64,000 nucleotides of DNA from assembly GCA_021234155.1 (NCBI GenBank), contig JAJEKV010000217.1:748001-812000 (forward strand). Reading direction: 5' to 3'. This document shows positions 21,791 through 33,799 of this stretch, piece after piece; within the stretch, counting starts at the first letter, position 1, and the number at the start of each line of letters is the position of its first letter. The notes under the pieces were generated by a model. The model was not told where the DNA came from and did no database searches. It was given only the letters and a program-made list of their open reading frames with translations. The translations under genes and the position numbers were made by a program. The DNA is from Isoetes taiwanensis (lineage: Eukaryota > Streptophyta > Lycopodiopsida > Isoetales > Isoetaceae).

Positions 21791-23640
21791 TTGGGTAAAA
21801 AAGTCAAAAGGCAAATTAGGTATGTTAGTTGGTTGTTGTTAGTATGTTAGTTGTTAGTATTTATATTTCATGATGGCATCCAAAATCTGGAAATGCATCC
21901 GAATACAAAGCTGTGAAATTGGCAAGGCCTAGCAAGTCTTTCAAGCAAGCAAGGCAATCCTTTGTGCTGTAGAAAAACTGCTTGAAAATGGCTGCTTCCA
22001 AAATGCCTGCCAAAATTCAACATCACAAAATTCCAAAATTCTAAAATGCAGGGGATGGCTCCAGCATTAGTAGTAAGATATTGCACAAATGTAGTAGGCT
22101 TGGCAGAGAGAAAGGGGATGGATGCTTTGCTGTAAATAGCCCCTGATTGAAAATCGGATTGAACAACGTAAGCTCCATTTAGGAACAGATTCCCCTCTGA
22201 TCTCCAGTTCCAGTTCTTCCATATGCCTTCATTTATCTAGTTTTGTGACCTGCATATGCATCAAAATTTTGATCAGAGAAGAGGCAGAAAGAAAGCTATT
22301 AACAGGTATAGGTAGAGTGCCTACTTCTTTTGCATCTATATTTACTGGGGCCAAGAACCGATTTCCTTCCACATTAATGGTAGAATTTGAGCTGCCTCCC
22401 TCGCATACATCTCCCACTGGGTATAATCATTATTCAAAGCACATGGAAGTATCCATATGCAGATTCGCATTTTCACGAGGCGGTCACATTTAGATCCCAA
22501 ATTTGAAAACAGAGATTGTTCAGCTATTAGAGAGGCAAAATCTACCTTGGCTTACGCTCAATTAAGCTCGCACCAAAATGATTGTATGCAATTGACTTGC
22601 ATAATCTTGTCTTTACGGGTACTCATCACTATGCCCCAATAACATTAAACTCCAAATAGTGTCCGCTTGCTTATGTGATAAATCAAAGAAACTATTCCCA
22701 TAATATTTCCCAGCAAGACCTTTGCCATATCCATGGCACACATCTCTAAGAAATTATTCTTCCTTTGGAAGGAAGAAGGGTGGACTTCACGGCAAAAATG
22801 CTTGCTCCAACCTCGCACAAACACAATGAATAAAAGTGAGTAGCATCTACTAAACCATCAAAGCAAAGACATAATTTGGGAAGAGGAGACCTACAATATT
22901 GTTGTTTTCGGTGTAAATATTTAAATGGATTAATGTTTGCTTTTCCGTAGAATGTCATGACATGATAAAAACACAATCACAAACCGCTGAACAAAAGAAA
23001 AATCAGCATGACCACAACTACTTAATTTGTCGAGTATCTCTAGTAAAGGCCATACTACGATGCTTAACACATCCCTTTGTGTGACCGGAGTAGAAACGAA
23101 TCGGTCGGAGAAACTAATGTCATCAAATCATGAGCATGCGGCTATCATGAATTAAATTCAAAAAATAAATTTGCCTCACGTATGCTCCAAACATGATACC
23201 TCGGTCAACACAATCTAATTGGTGCACAATTAAATGGAGCACCAAGTTTTTCCAGTTAAGAATTGCAATATTTATTAAATCAAAATAGCTTATCTGAAGG
23301 TCTTATATCTTTTAGAACAAATTCTAAAACGCTATTCTAGAATTTATAGCAACTGGAAATGGCAGAAACAACTTCCAATGAAATAGCAAGGGCATAGACA
23401 TCAAAAGCATACTACCAGATAGTATAACTGAAGAAGCTTGAGCTCGGAATATGCATCATTCATGCCTGAAGCCGCTTGAAAGCGTTATATTCCAACATTT
23501 CTCTTTTAGCTTCACATTCTCCTGTCGCCAAAGGCATGTCAGACTGGTTAAGTGCATGAGGGATTAGCTTCTATTGTATATAGCTACCATGCCCAGCACA
23601 CTTTGAAGCTGAGATTTTGTTGTTGAAATTAATCTGCTGC
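21791..23640. other. No gene recognised
   Basis: 1.85 kb of A+T-rich DNA. Open frames (for example 22245-22493 plus, 22229-22417 minus, 22746-22976 minus) have no recognisable domain. If the eIF3f gene is whole, this would be part of its intron 2, since no third exon is visible here. Confidence 0.4.
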
Positions 23641-23761
23641 TAAATACGAAATGCAGCTTCAACTCTGAACGAAATTATGCAACAGAGAAGCACAAAGGTC
23701 AAATCGAGAGGGAAAATAAGGGAAAATTCAAAATGATGCACATTGAAGTTGAGAAACTTAC

Positions 23762-24127
23762 CAACCCACAATATATTCCTTTGTATTGACACGTTGATGA
23801 AGCTCAAACATGGTTCTATGATACTGTATATCAACAGCAACCTAACCAAAAACAATTCAAAGTAAGAAAATGTGAAAAAACTCGCAGTTACATAAAGCAA
23901 GAAAAACACACCTGGTGTGAGGACTCACTATGTGGAACTGCATAAGCATTTTTTATCTTGACGGTACCGTCTGAAGCAATCGTACCAAGAAGAGTGCCGA
24001 TTCCCCGTTCCTGCTGGTCATTTCGTCCAATATACGAATTACAGATATGGAAAAGAACCACCGGGTGGAGTTTAGCCACTACTCCCTAGGGAAGCTGTAG
24101 CACCGTGTTCCCACCAGTAGTCACCAT
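23762..24127 (-). pseudogene. EIF3F: eIF3f (translation initiation factor 3 subunit F), exons 1-2, with in-frame stop
   Basis: Exon 1 (24127-23912) encodes MVTTGGNTVLQLP, then an in-frame TAG (24088-24086), then AKLHPVVLFHICNSYI, GTLLGTI, DGTVKIKNAYAVPHSESS: the start of the MPN domain of eIF3f. Exon 2 (23841-23762) encodes VAVDIQYHRTMFELHQRV and KEYIVGW. Splice sites are canonical (CAG|GTGTG, TTAG|GTT, TG|GTAAGT) and match the phase 0 junction before the VAVDI motif. eIF3f is a scaffold subunit of the eIF3 complex. The TAG at codon 14 blocks the only upstream ATG, so this is a broken gene, a fragment, or a sequence error. Exons 3 onward are not in the window; the transposon block to the left may lie in an intron or may have removed them. 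Confidence 0.8.
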
Positions 24128-24270
24128 GGCCGCGATGCTCGAGAGTATGGCCGGAACCCTAAATCGCAAGAAAGAGAGGCCAGATAAAAAGGAACCCAGC
24201 TCAACTCCGACGGATAGGGTTTGTAAGTGAAGAAGGACTCAACTCCGACGGATAGGGTTAGGGTTTTTTC
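24128..24270 (-). promoter_or_regulatory. Telo-box promoter region of eIF3f
   Basis: On the minus strand AAACCCTAACCCTA (24254-24267) lies about 130 bases upstream of the eIF3f ATG, and a second AAACCCTA is at 24215-24222. Telo-boxes are common in promoters of plant translation genes. A 22-bp direct repeat (CTCAACTCCGACGGATAGGG) at 24200 and 24238 carries both. A TATA box is not obvious. Confidence 0.55.
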
Positions 24271-24510
24271 TGGAATGATCACGACCGTCTATTCAAAGAG
24301 TTAATGTGGGCCGCCGCGGTTCATTACACAACATTAATATAGGATGTTTAGAATGGAATTGAAAATGCATTACCTAAAATGTGCTGTTGCTAAAAATTAG
24401 CTGCAGGTAAGTTCTTCAACATGGGCATCACGAAAAACATGTGGCTATATACAGGATCGAAAGGTTGTGTCTTGGTATGATCTGGTCTACTTGCTATTCA
24501 GATATATTGT

Positions 24511-24519
24511 GTATATAAA
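24511..24519 (+). promoter_or_regulatory. TATA box of the P450 gene
   Basis: TATATAAAC about 40 bases upstream of the P450 ATG. Position and sequence fit a core promoter with a very short 5' leader. Confidence 0.55.
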
Positions 24520-24555
24520 CGCAGGGCGCAATTTTTTTTTTGGACCTGTGATTCG

Positions 24556-26189
24556 ATGATGGATTTAACAACCGAGACTTGGTTATGCATTTGGGCGTTC
24601 ATCTTTTTCTTCCTTTCTTATTCTTATGCCGCTGTTACACAAAAGAGACGCCTGCCGCCAGCTCCTCCATCACTGCCAATGATAGGCCATCTCCATCTCC
24701 TCTCTAATCTGCCTCATCGTGATCTGGGCAATCTTTCGATCCGCTATGGCCCCCTGTTCTTCCTTCGCCTTGGCTCTGTCAATTGCGTTGTGGTTTCAAA
24801 CGCCCAACTCGCTAAAGAGTTTCTTAAGACCCACGACCCCTTTTTCGCTTCTAGACCCCAGCTTGATGTATCTAGAATTCTTTTTTACAACTGTAAGGAT
24901 ATCGGCTTTGCCCCCTATGGAGAGCACTGGAAGCACATGAGGAAAATTTGCATCCAGGAGCTGTTCACCCCCAGAAAGCTGCAGGGAACCAGGCGTATCA
25001 GAGTTGATGAAATCTCGTGCACCCTGAAATCTATTTTGGAAGATAGCCTTGCAAACAGAGCTGTGGATTTGAACTCCAAACTTTCCAGCCTTGCCACCAA
25101 CGTGATCACCAGAATCGCACTTGGCCGGAAATTCTTCGGAGAAGACAGCGCCAAAGGTGCAGAGCAGTTCAGGCGAATGGTTCGAGAGGCATTTTTCTTG
25201 GCAGGCGTGTTTAACATAGGAGATTATCTGCCATATCTATCAAGGTTTGATCTGCAAGGATACAAGCGCAGAATGGAAGCTGTGCATATACAACTTGATG
25301 CATTTCTGGATGAAATACTGGAGGAAGAAATTGACAAGATTGCGCTGTGCGGAAAGGATGGATCAGATTCAGATCATTTGGTAAGGGTGTTGCTGCAAGT
25401 GGGAGGAGGGAAGCTAGAGCACGAGGCAATCAAGGCGGTTATTCAGGTTCGAGCTATACAGTTCGTAGGACCAGGTTCTGTGAATTTTCTGCAAGAATTC
25501 AGACTAAGAAGTTTACATGCCATTACAGGAAATTTATTCTGTGTAATTTAACTAATAAGAACTAAGAAGTTTATATGCCATTACAGGACGTGATATTGGC
25601 GGGGACTGACACATCGTCTGTGACCGTAGAGTGGGCAATAGCAGAGCTTCTTCGATCGCCTGGGATAATGCAAAGGGCACAGACAGAATTGGATGAAGTG
25701 GTCGGATTTGAACGGCTGGTGGAAGAAGAGGACATTCCGAACCTACCCTTTTTGCAGGCAATTGTGAAGGAAACATTTCGGCTTCACCCAGCGGGTCCTT
25801 TTCTGGTTCCTCGCGAATCAATTGATGAGTGTAAGGTAGCAGGCTACGACATTCCAAAGGGAACCCGTTTGATCGTAAATGCTTGGCAGATCGGCAGGGA
25901 TCCCCAGTTTTGGAAAAACCCAGATGTGTTTGATCCTCACAGATTTATTAACAGCAGCATAGATGTGAGGGGCAGGGATTTTGAGCTTATTCCATTTGGA
26001 GCTGGACGAAGAATTTGCCCTGGTTTGTCTCTTGGACTTACCATGGTCCATATCATTTTGGCCTCTTTGATCCATTCCTTCGACTGGGATTCTGTTGAGG
26101 AAGTAGACCTCTCAGAGAATTTTGGGCTCACAATGCCTATGGCAAAACCCTTGCTTGCCTTTGCCACCCCAAGATCTAAAAAAAGATGA
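24556..26189 (+). CDS. Cytochrome P450, CYP71-clan (A-type), two exons
   Basis: Exon 1 24556-25446 and exon 2 25587-26189 join in phase 0 to a protein of about 497 residues, the usual P450 length. An N-terminal membrane anchor (FIFFFLSYSY) is followed by the proline hinge PPAPPSLPMIGH. The C-helix motif WKHMRKIC, I-helix AGTDTSS, K-helix KETFRLHP (ExxR), the FDPHRF block and the haem loop FGAGRRICPG with its cysteine are all present. The intron position, just before the I-helix, is that conserved in A-type plant P450s. It should be an ER-bound monooxygenase of specialised metabolism; the substrate cannot be inferred. The start was chosen at the first ATG after the TATA box (ATGATG). No broken motif was found, so it is probably functional. 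Confidence 0.92.
25447..25586 (+). other. P450 intron with duplicated 3' splice region
   Basis: The 140-bp intron (CAG|GTTCGA ... TTACAG|GAC) contains ACTAAGAAGTTTACATGCC then ATTACAGG at about 25504-25531, and almost the same sequence again at 25561-25587, the second copy being the real acceptor. The first copy offers a second AG that would add a stop-containing segment. Confidence 0.75.
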
Positions 26190-29100
26190 TTTCTCCTTAA
26201 GTTCCTCTTTTGAATTTGTGGTTGCTACAGTTTGTGGCGTATAAAGTCTTAGGCTTCGTTATATTTGAAACAACAGGTTTAGCATTTAGTTCTGTGTGTC
26301 AAAATGCAATATATGCAATTTTGATTAGAAGTGAAAAACTTAAAGCATATGTACTAGAGATGTAGCCGGGGATAAATTAATAGATATTTTACTAGTGACG
26401 GTGCCCAGCGTTGCTGGGCATAAGTTGAAAGCCTTCAAATGTTTTGACCGCAATGAGAAAAGCATACAATAAATAATGATGTTGAGCATTGTTGGGCTTT
26501 ACTTAGAAACATGTAAATGATGCACAGTTGGGCCCTACGCTAAACTTGATCTCGACCCTCCATTGCACCAGTTAATCTCGACCCTCTATTGCACCACTTA
26601 ATCTTGGCCTTTTAAAAAGGCCTCACATCGTTTTTCTTGAGAAGTTGAAAAACGACTTGAGAAGTAGGTTATACGTGATAAAACACAGAGGTAGGTTGTA
26701 CACAGAATAATTTTTAAATGTCTAAGGTGGCATACTGTAATAGAGCGTCCATATCTCGCATCTCTAATGGAAAGTTCTTTGCATGTTTTCTATTTGAATT
26801 GTGATGAAAGGCCTCATATCATATCGAAATTTCTTGTTTTCAACTTGAAGTTCAAAATGTGATGAAAGGCCTCATCTCATGTCTACATTGCTTGTTTTCA
26901 ACTTGAAGTTCAGAGTGTGATGAAAGGCCTCATATCATGTCTAGAATGTCTAACATACAACAACATTGTTTAATTCCCATGCATTGAATATTTCCTTGGG
27001 GCATTGCAAATTATAAGCAACATTCAAAAAATAGAATCCATGCATTGAATATTTCCTGGGGTATTGCAAATTATAAGCAGCAGTCGAAAATTAGAATCCA
27101 TTGTTATTCAGTGAGTGAGAACCAATATCGCATTAAGCAAGAGTTTGCAACCTCCATGTCTTATAGTACGTGAGACGCATAGCAAGAGTTTGCAACCTCC
27201 ATCTCTTATAGTACGTCTATGGAGAAATAGCTTCATAATTAACGTGGCTTATTACTTCATTTATCCCCTTTAGAAACTTCATGCATCCCCATTATTTGAA
27301 CATCAAATGGCACAACTTGTTAGTATGAGAACATTCCAGATTGTTGTTCACTCTTATCTTTAACATTTGAATACACAACGAATAAGGCGAGGAGAAAGAG
27401 GTATAAGAAAAATAAAAAAGGTAATCATCGTGCTATAAATCTCAAAATAAAAGGATTAAACTTCAAGGTTGGCATAGAGGGACCAAAGCAGTACCACCTC
27501 AGAATTGATATAGGCCTAGCTTATGTGTTACTAATTTATATCTTGGCATTTGTTAGCCATTTGAGTACTCAAAGGCAGTAGAACAGCAAGTACTGGAAGA
27601 ATATCAAATGGCTTGCAAGACCGTACTCAATTGCAAAGACAATATAGCATCAGCAAGCTTCTAGACCATGAGGGTTCATTCGTCCGATCCTTAAAATGAG
27701 AATAGGAAACTGGAACAACGGGATCAATTTGCATTGCATATATTCTATAAAATAATAGAGTCAAAGCTTTAGACATTATCACAACAAAACATTCTTGAAT
27801 GCGCAGAATGGCTAATAATGTTTATCTTTTAGAAACAAAGGACAAAGATATTCAATCATCTCAGTCAATATTTTCTTTCTAAATTACACAATACATTGAG
27901 ATTGACATCTCGTGTGCATTTACATTGAGATTGACATCTCGTGTGCATTTACACAACTTTAGAGACTTCCTTGAAAGGGCCTTGAAATGCCTCGTGATCG
28001 AACAAATAATGCACATCTTGTAATGAATGAAAAAAGTACAAAACGATTGGTCTGAAGACACACCATAGAATATAGAAGCTTTGCAGCTGCCAGAAAACCT
28101 TATGTCTTCCCTCTGGTGCAAGAACCAATATATACTCTCTAGCCAATCCAAGACAATAGAAAAGAAACAATTATGCAAATCAGAATACATGCAGCATTTA
28201 GAACATAAGTGATATCATAAAAGCGGTGAATATGGATTGTTATAAATAGTCCTAGACAGCCTAAAAACATATCTCAATCTTTCATAGTGAGAAATCTCGT
28301 TATCCATATGCTTCACTTTTGAACATTCTGTATTCCGGATGAAGGGAGAGACTGTATTCTGTGAATTAACTGAAGGAACCCAGATCTTAAAACCCAAAAA
28401 GCTGCCAGATCCAATGGCTGTTTAGGAAAGCTTTGAAGTACAAAATTGAATACCATGATACTAACGAAAAATGTGAATACCTTTGGACTTTTGCTCTTTT
28501 CGTCCATACCTTTGGATGATGCAAACTTTGAAAGAAATGGGAAGCACCTTACTTCTAGGCTTGTTTACAGTGTCCAATGGAAGCTGCCCCTTTGCGGCAC
28601 CTCTGCATGGTAGGTGCAGTGATCATCATAGAAAAGGTCAAGTGCATTGATCAAGTCTACCTATGCAATAACATAAATGGGATATGAACGCCCTGTATTA
28701 ATTCCATACAACCCAGCCTTCAGACATGCTCCACGCTTCATCCTTATATACCCCTTTTCTCCCCATCTGCCACCCCATGAATTCCACACAATCTAATATC
28801 CCACTCCTCCCTTTATCCCATCAGGCAAGGATAAGCAAGCCCACAAAATCGGCCCCATATTTGTTGCGTTTAGAAAATAATTTGCAACTCCAGAGTAAGC
28901 TTTCTTGCTTCATGTGTTTTAGCTTAAAGTCTTGAGGTTTTCAATTTGTATCCAAGGCCAACATTGTTCCCAATCCAAGAAAATGCTGCCATATCTTAAA
29001 AGTCTTGTTGAATTGAGGTCAAGGGCTACTACCTACTGCCAATCATAGCAAGGGATATACTACCTAATGCCAGCCTTTGCATATTCAAACTCAAAATTCA

Positions 29101-30053
29101 TAACTACGCACCTGGGTATCCTACTCATAGCTTTCAGTAACCATGCGTAGTTGAAGCATCCAAACAAAGATAGACGGCAGCGCCAGAGTTGAAGCATCCG
29201 GAACAACATAGACGCATCGCTTGAGCTTTACGTAAAACCAAAGATTCTTTAGTTGCTATCATCTGCAGAGGCATAAGAAGCAGAGACCAAATTATGATTA
29301 TTGATATGTTTTTCCTTCATAAACGGTTTGCTACCGTAACTCAAATTGAGTCAAAGCTCCTTCTAAGGATATTGTGTCGTTGGTCTGCCTTGTCGATACA
29401 GATGGTCGCCCACTGCTTTCTGGAAAGGTCGTCCGACGCCATAGCCCTAAACGCCGCCACATTAAATCTCAACCATAGAATGGAGTGTTCAAATCCTAGC
29501 CGCCCGATTTAGGGCGTGATTCAACACCGGATAACATTATAATATAGGATAGGATATTAGATGCACCTAGTTTTTATGGCTTTTAAGGGTCAAACGGGCC
29601 AAACAAGGGTTGCCCTATTTGTTTGAGAGAAACTTATAGATAGTTGTATGTTTTCCATACTTGGGTGGTGTGGCCCACCCTTGGTTCGGGAAACTTTTTA
29701 CAAGTCCAAGGAGAATTTCCTAGACTTGCGAACATAACCCGGTTATAGCCCTTTCCAGCCTACAATTTCCTACGAAAAACAAAACATACATGCAATTTTC
29801 CTAAGAATTAAAAATGAACCGGATATATACAATTTTTCTAAGAAGTAAAAATCAACCGGATATAATAATAGATGGTTTATAAAGTAACATGGTTTATGAT
29901 AACTGATCAAAATCAGAAATCAGAAAATTGCATACATAAGGCATATAAATGCGTAGCAGTCAAAGTTAAAATATCTCTAACCACTACAACATTCAAAATT
30001 CAGCTTATTTCATAATCATATCCTCTTCTTCTTCTAAACTATTCTATTCTATT
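26190..30053. other. Noncoding stretch with small tandem duplications
   Basis: 3.9 kb without a supported gene. Notable content: hairpin TGCCCAGCGTTGCTGGGCA near 26402; repeats of ~67 bp around GTGATGAAAGGCCTCAT (26800-26945); a ~65-bp duplication around ATGCATTGAATATTTCC (26975-27100); a ~45-bp duplication around AGCAAGAGTTTGCAACCTCC (27135-27225); a 30-bp tandem pair around GAGATTGACATCTCGTGTGC (27895-27950). The region 28200-29520 shows nothing recognisable. Confidence 0.5.
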
Positions 30054-30534
30054 CTATTCTTCATCTACCACATTTTCACGTGACATTTTAGATCTCGGAT
30101 TGGTTAAAAAAATATGCCTATACTTAGCACCAGATTTCCAAAACTTGTAAGCTTCTCCAAAATCAAACTCATCAATTGCTTCCATAGGGGGGCCTTCAAT
30201 TGCAACCCTCATGAGAGAATCGACTCCATTTGTTGAAAGCCTATTGTGATATTTATCGTTAATATGGTTCAATTGGCTGAATCCCCTCTCACAAATTGTC
30301 GTACTTGAGCATTGAACCATACCCACAATCGCAAGCTTCACCATTTCAGCATATTTATCCTCTCTCAACATTTTATGAGAGAGAATAATTGTCCAAGTGT
30401 CTACAAAATTCTTTCCTTGCCACTTCGTACATGCTTGCAACTTAAACTTTCTAAACTCTGGCAGAAATTTGTCTCGATCAATAAGACTATTAAATGTGAC
30501 TCCTCCAACCACTCGAGCTTCTCCATATAAGAGC
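30054..30534 (-). pseudogene. hAT-family transposase, C-terminal dimerisation exon
   Basis: Encodes the end of an hAT-type transposase of the ZNF862-like plant group: KWQGKNFVDTW, KYAEMVKLAIVG, the STTICERGFSQLNHIN signature and a closing AYKFW, then a short basic tail and stop at 30054. The exon seems to start at 30534 after the acceptor TATATTAG. The catalytic core is not visible upstream. A preceding piece at 30897-31038 (minus) ends in a possible donor (CAG|GTAAAT) but has no recognised domain. Could be a relic, or a domesticated dimerisation domain in a host gene. Confidence 0.75.
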
Positions 30535-31544
30535 CTAATATAAGAGCAGCATTTAATTAAGACACTCAAGTGCAAAACATTTCTAGAAAATGAAATAAAA
30601 ATGCAACAAGGCTCATGTATTACAGATTTGAAAAACAACAAGAAGCACAATAGAAAGATACAACATACATAAAGTTGGTACCTGCTTTCCTGCACTTAAG
30701 GAACAAACTCGAAATGCCTCCAATATCGCCCAAAGAATCACTAAAAGCTTGCTAAGATGATGTTGTGACAATCAAGACAGTATTGTCTTTTCATATTTTA
30801 ATGACTACGAATTTTAAAACTCATCTCCATGTACATTCTACTACAAATCAGAAGCTCAATAAGTAAGAAAATGCAATGTAGATGCAAAGAGATTTACCTG
30901 ATCTTGCTGGTTTTGTTGTTTAAGCGCCTCCCTTATACCATAGAATAGACTAGCCCAGTGGACGCTTGAGAAATTAGAAGAAATGGACGCTTGCTTCTTG
31001 TGTGTATAGCTGTTGAACTCTTTCAAGCACACCAGCATTCAGTAAAAGCATTAACTAGCCTACTCTGCAAAATGCATTGCAAACTAAGGTAAGGCTTTTA
31101 GTAAATGCTGGTGTTCTAAGATTCGACCTCCTCCAATATATCTTCCAAAAAATCTTTAAAGACTAGGTGTTGCTGCTGCTTGCCAGAGGAACAACGCCTC
31201 CTCCATTTGCTGCTATATCGCATTTGCATAGGGAGCCGAGAGCTATTCTCATGCTGCTATTTCGCTGCTTGCTTCTTCGAACCTGCAAGGCGCCGCCGTT
31301 TCATCGTCTCTGTTGTGCAGCTGTTGCCTGTTCGACCTAACCTAAGAGTAAACATAACAGAGAAAACCTAAACCTAAAAAGGAAAGTGCCGAAAAGAATA
31401 AATGCAATAGGGTGCTCGTGGAGAATCCGTGAAAAAAAAGTAAGAGGCGGCCTTTTTTACGTCAAATAAAATTCAAACCCACCAATTTCCTAAAAAGCTA
31501 AAAAATTAAACGGGCCCACATCCGTCAACTTTGTTAACAACCTG

Positions 31545-31760
31545 TCAATTTTTGGGTTGCCCCTAAGGGGGCAAGCCCTTGTTGAGGTGGGTTTATGGCA
31601 TATTCTAGGTATATGTCAATATATACCCAGAATATACTGATGACTGCTAAAAACCCATCATAGGCTGTAAATGCTCCGTTGCCCCTGTTGGTGGAGAGGG
31701 ACTGTGGAAACCGGGAAACCGGTGCTCGCTCGTCGCTCCTGCTCGAGGCTGCACGACGAC
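31545..31760 (+). repeat. ~220-bp dispersed repeat, copy A
   Basis: Begins TTTTTGGGTTGCCCCTAAGG and runs through GGCATATTCTAGGTATATGT, CCCATCATAGGCTGTAAATG and GGAAACCGGGAAACCGGTGC. Copies B (33512) and C (60868) have the same orientation. It lacks the final part (TTCTTGCATTTCCGGCCC) shared by B and C. Family unknown. Confidence 0.75.
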
Positions 31761-32262
31761 AGCAAATGGAGCTCGTGTTGATCTGTAAGCACTTGATACA
31801 AGACCGGTTTCATAAAACAAACCATTTATTTCTGCTTTCATGTGAATCTTCTGACTTCATGGGGAAGAAGGGATCAAAATGTGGAAAAGGAGATCCCAAA
31901 AATGCAGCTACGGTGACATTTCTTCCTGTGCTTCGTTGTGGTTGTGCAAGTAAGGGCTCCATTTAATTTGTGAGCTAGGTATGGCAAAGTTTTTCAGGCA
32001 TAAGGAGGACTTCTTTCTATTTGGTTCACCGGGCTTCTGTAAGCAAGAGCTATGCCTGACAGGGATATAAGTAGGGTATTTGCAGGCAAAAGGAAATGTC
32101 ATAGCAGGCTGGATAAGAGCATTTTGGAAAGGAAGATCTTTACAAAGATAATGATTGGTCATCCTCCTTGCAGTGGGAGCGAATCTACTCACGGTTAGGC
32201 TCCCTTTCTGCAGCAAATTTTTATATGATGCAATTCATTAATTCTCACGGCGACTTCCTTAG

Positions 32263-32367
32263 GTGAAATGTGGAGTAAGGGGAGATTTTGGGCCTGCATG
32301 TAATGCCGTGGGATATGTGGATCAAACACTTTTGGGTATTAACCATCTCTATGTGAGGCAGCAATGA
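32263..32367 (+). pseudogene. Single exon resembling HGSNAT-like N-acetyltransferase
   Basis: After an acceptor (CTTCCTTAG) the frame reads VKCGVRGDFGPACNAVG, then YVDQTLLGINHLYVRQ and a TGA. This matches the conserved loop of plant heparan-alpha-glucosaminide N-acetyltransferase-like membrane proteins (pattern CxVRGxLGPxCNAVGxIDRxxLGxxHLY). The neighbouring exons were not found. The frame continues past the stop to about 32560 with coding-like composition (KVRKEMEEHCQAGIADVE) and a second stop, which I do not recognise. Read as a relic exon, or as part of a gene with large introns. Confidence 0.6.
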
Positions 32368-33511
32368 AGTGATGCAGCGAAGGTGAGGAAAGAAATGGAA
32401 GAACACTGCCAAGCAGGAATTGCAGATGTGGAAGTGGAAGAAAGATATGCACGACTATAGTTTGAAAGAGATAAATGGATTTCTTATTTGACCAAGTATT
32501 ATATGGATGCAGTGAGATTAGTAAGTGAAAGAGAAAACATTTTGGTCCTTCTATTCCATGTCTTTTCTCTGTAAAAAAAGCAGCTGATATTGCAGGTTGA
32601 TGCGAGTGTCATTGTGTGGAGATTCTGCAAACAAACGTGAACAGGTAATTTTGCTCTTTTTTAAAATTTCACATCCTTCATTTTTAGCATTTTGTTGCTT
32701 TACAGGAATAGCTATGGATTCGTTTGGACAAGAATGTAAGATACATCCTGCGCTATCTCCCCACTATAAGCACCTTAAACTCAACTGGTTCATCAGAAGT
32801 AAATTGTGCAGAGTTTCCAACTATTAAGTGGTTTCTCAATCTTGTATCTAAGAATTGCAACTTTCTACTTTTTCTATTTTGACTATGTGCCTGGTGTATG
32901 TTGGTGCTTCCTTACAAAGCTTTCCATAAGCATGCCAATATCAAAACAATTGTGTTTGTAATATTTCTAAATCTTCATTTCTCCATGAGTTCCTTTGCTT
33001 TAGGGATAATTTAATGTGCTTTGCTAACACTGTATTTGTGTAGTCAGCCAATTTGCTGTTACAGATCTTAGTAAAAGCAGACTAGCATGGAGCATGGAGT
33101 TGAACATGCATATGCATAAGGTCAAATAGTCATTAAATAATCAGATCTGGCAGTCCATATCAGTTGTTTTGTGGCTGCGGCAAAGTCGTAGGGGCTTCAC
33201 AGAATTTCTGGTTCAAAAAATATTTTTTTTCGATTCATTTAAAACTAGTAGGATAGACGGCTGATCGAAAAAGAGGCGAATAAAGATTTATCCTATTCAT
33301 TTTGATATAGGTAGGAACCAAAACTTTGATAGTCCTATTCATCTTAAATACTTTGCCATATTCATGCGTAAACTTGAGAAGCATCCCCCCCCCCAAAACC
33401 CCAAAACCAAAACAAACAAAATGAAAAAACTGAGGAGTATTTCTTCATAAGCATGCTAGTGTAGATGTGGGAATTTTAGTTTAAAGAGTGCTTACTAGCT
33501 TACTTCCCCCT

Positions 33512-33790
33512 TTTTTTGGGTTGCCCCTAAGGGGGCAAGCCCTTGTTGAGGTGGGTTTGTGGCATATTCTAGGTATATGCCAATATATACCTAGAATATG
33601 CCAATGACTGCTCCAAACCCATCATAGGCTGTAAAATGTAGGTTGCCCCTGCTGTTGGAGAGGGACTCTGGAAACCGGGAAACCGGTGCTTGCTCATCGC
33701 TCCTTGCTCGAGGCTGCAGCATTGATGGATGTCGCTCCAATGTTGGTCCGATTCTTGCATTTCCGGCCCTTATAATTGGAGCTTCTGCAG
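33512..33790 (+). repeat. ~220-bp dispersed repeat, copy B, with perfect 18-bp-arm hairpin
   Basis: Fullest copy, extending to TTCTTGCATTTCCGGCCC and TTATAATTGGAGC. At 33561-33602 the arms GGCATATTCTAGGTATAT and its exact complement fold around a short loop. The flanking GTTGCCCCTAAGGGGGCAA makes a second small stem. Confidence 0.8.
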
Positions 33791-33799
33791 TTAATGCAA

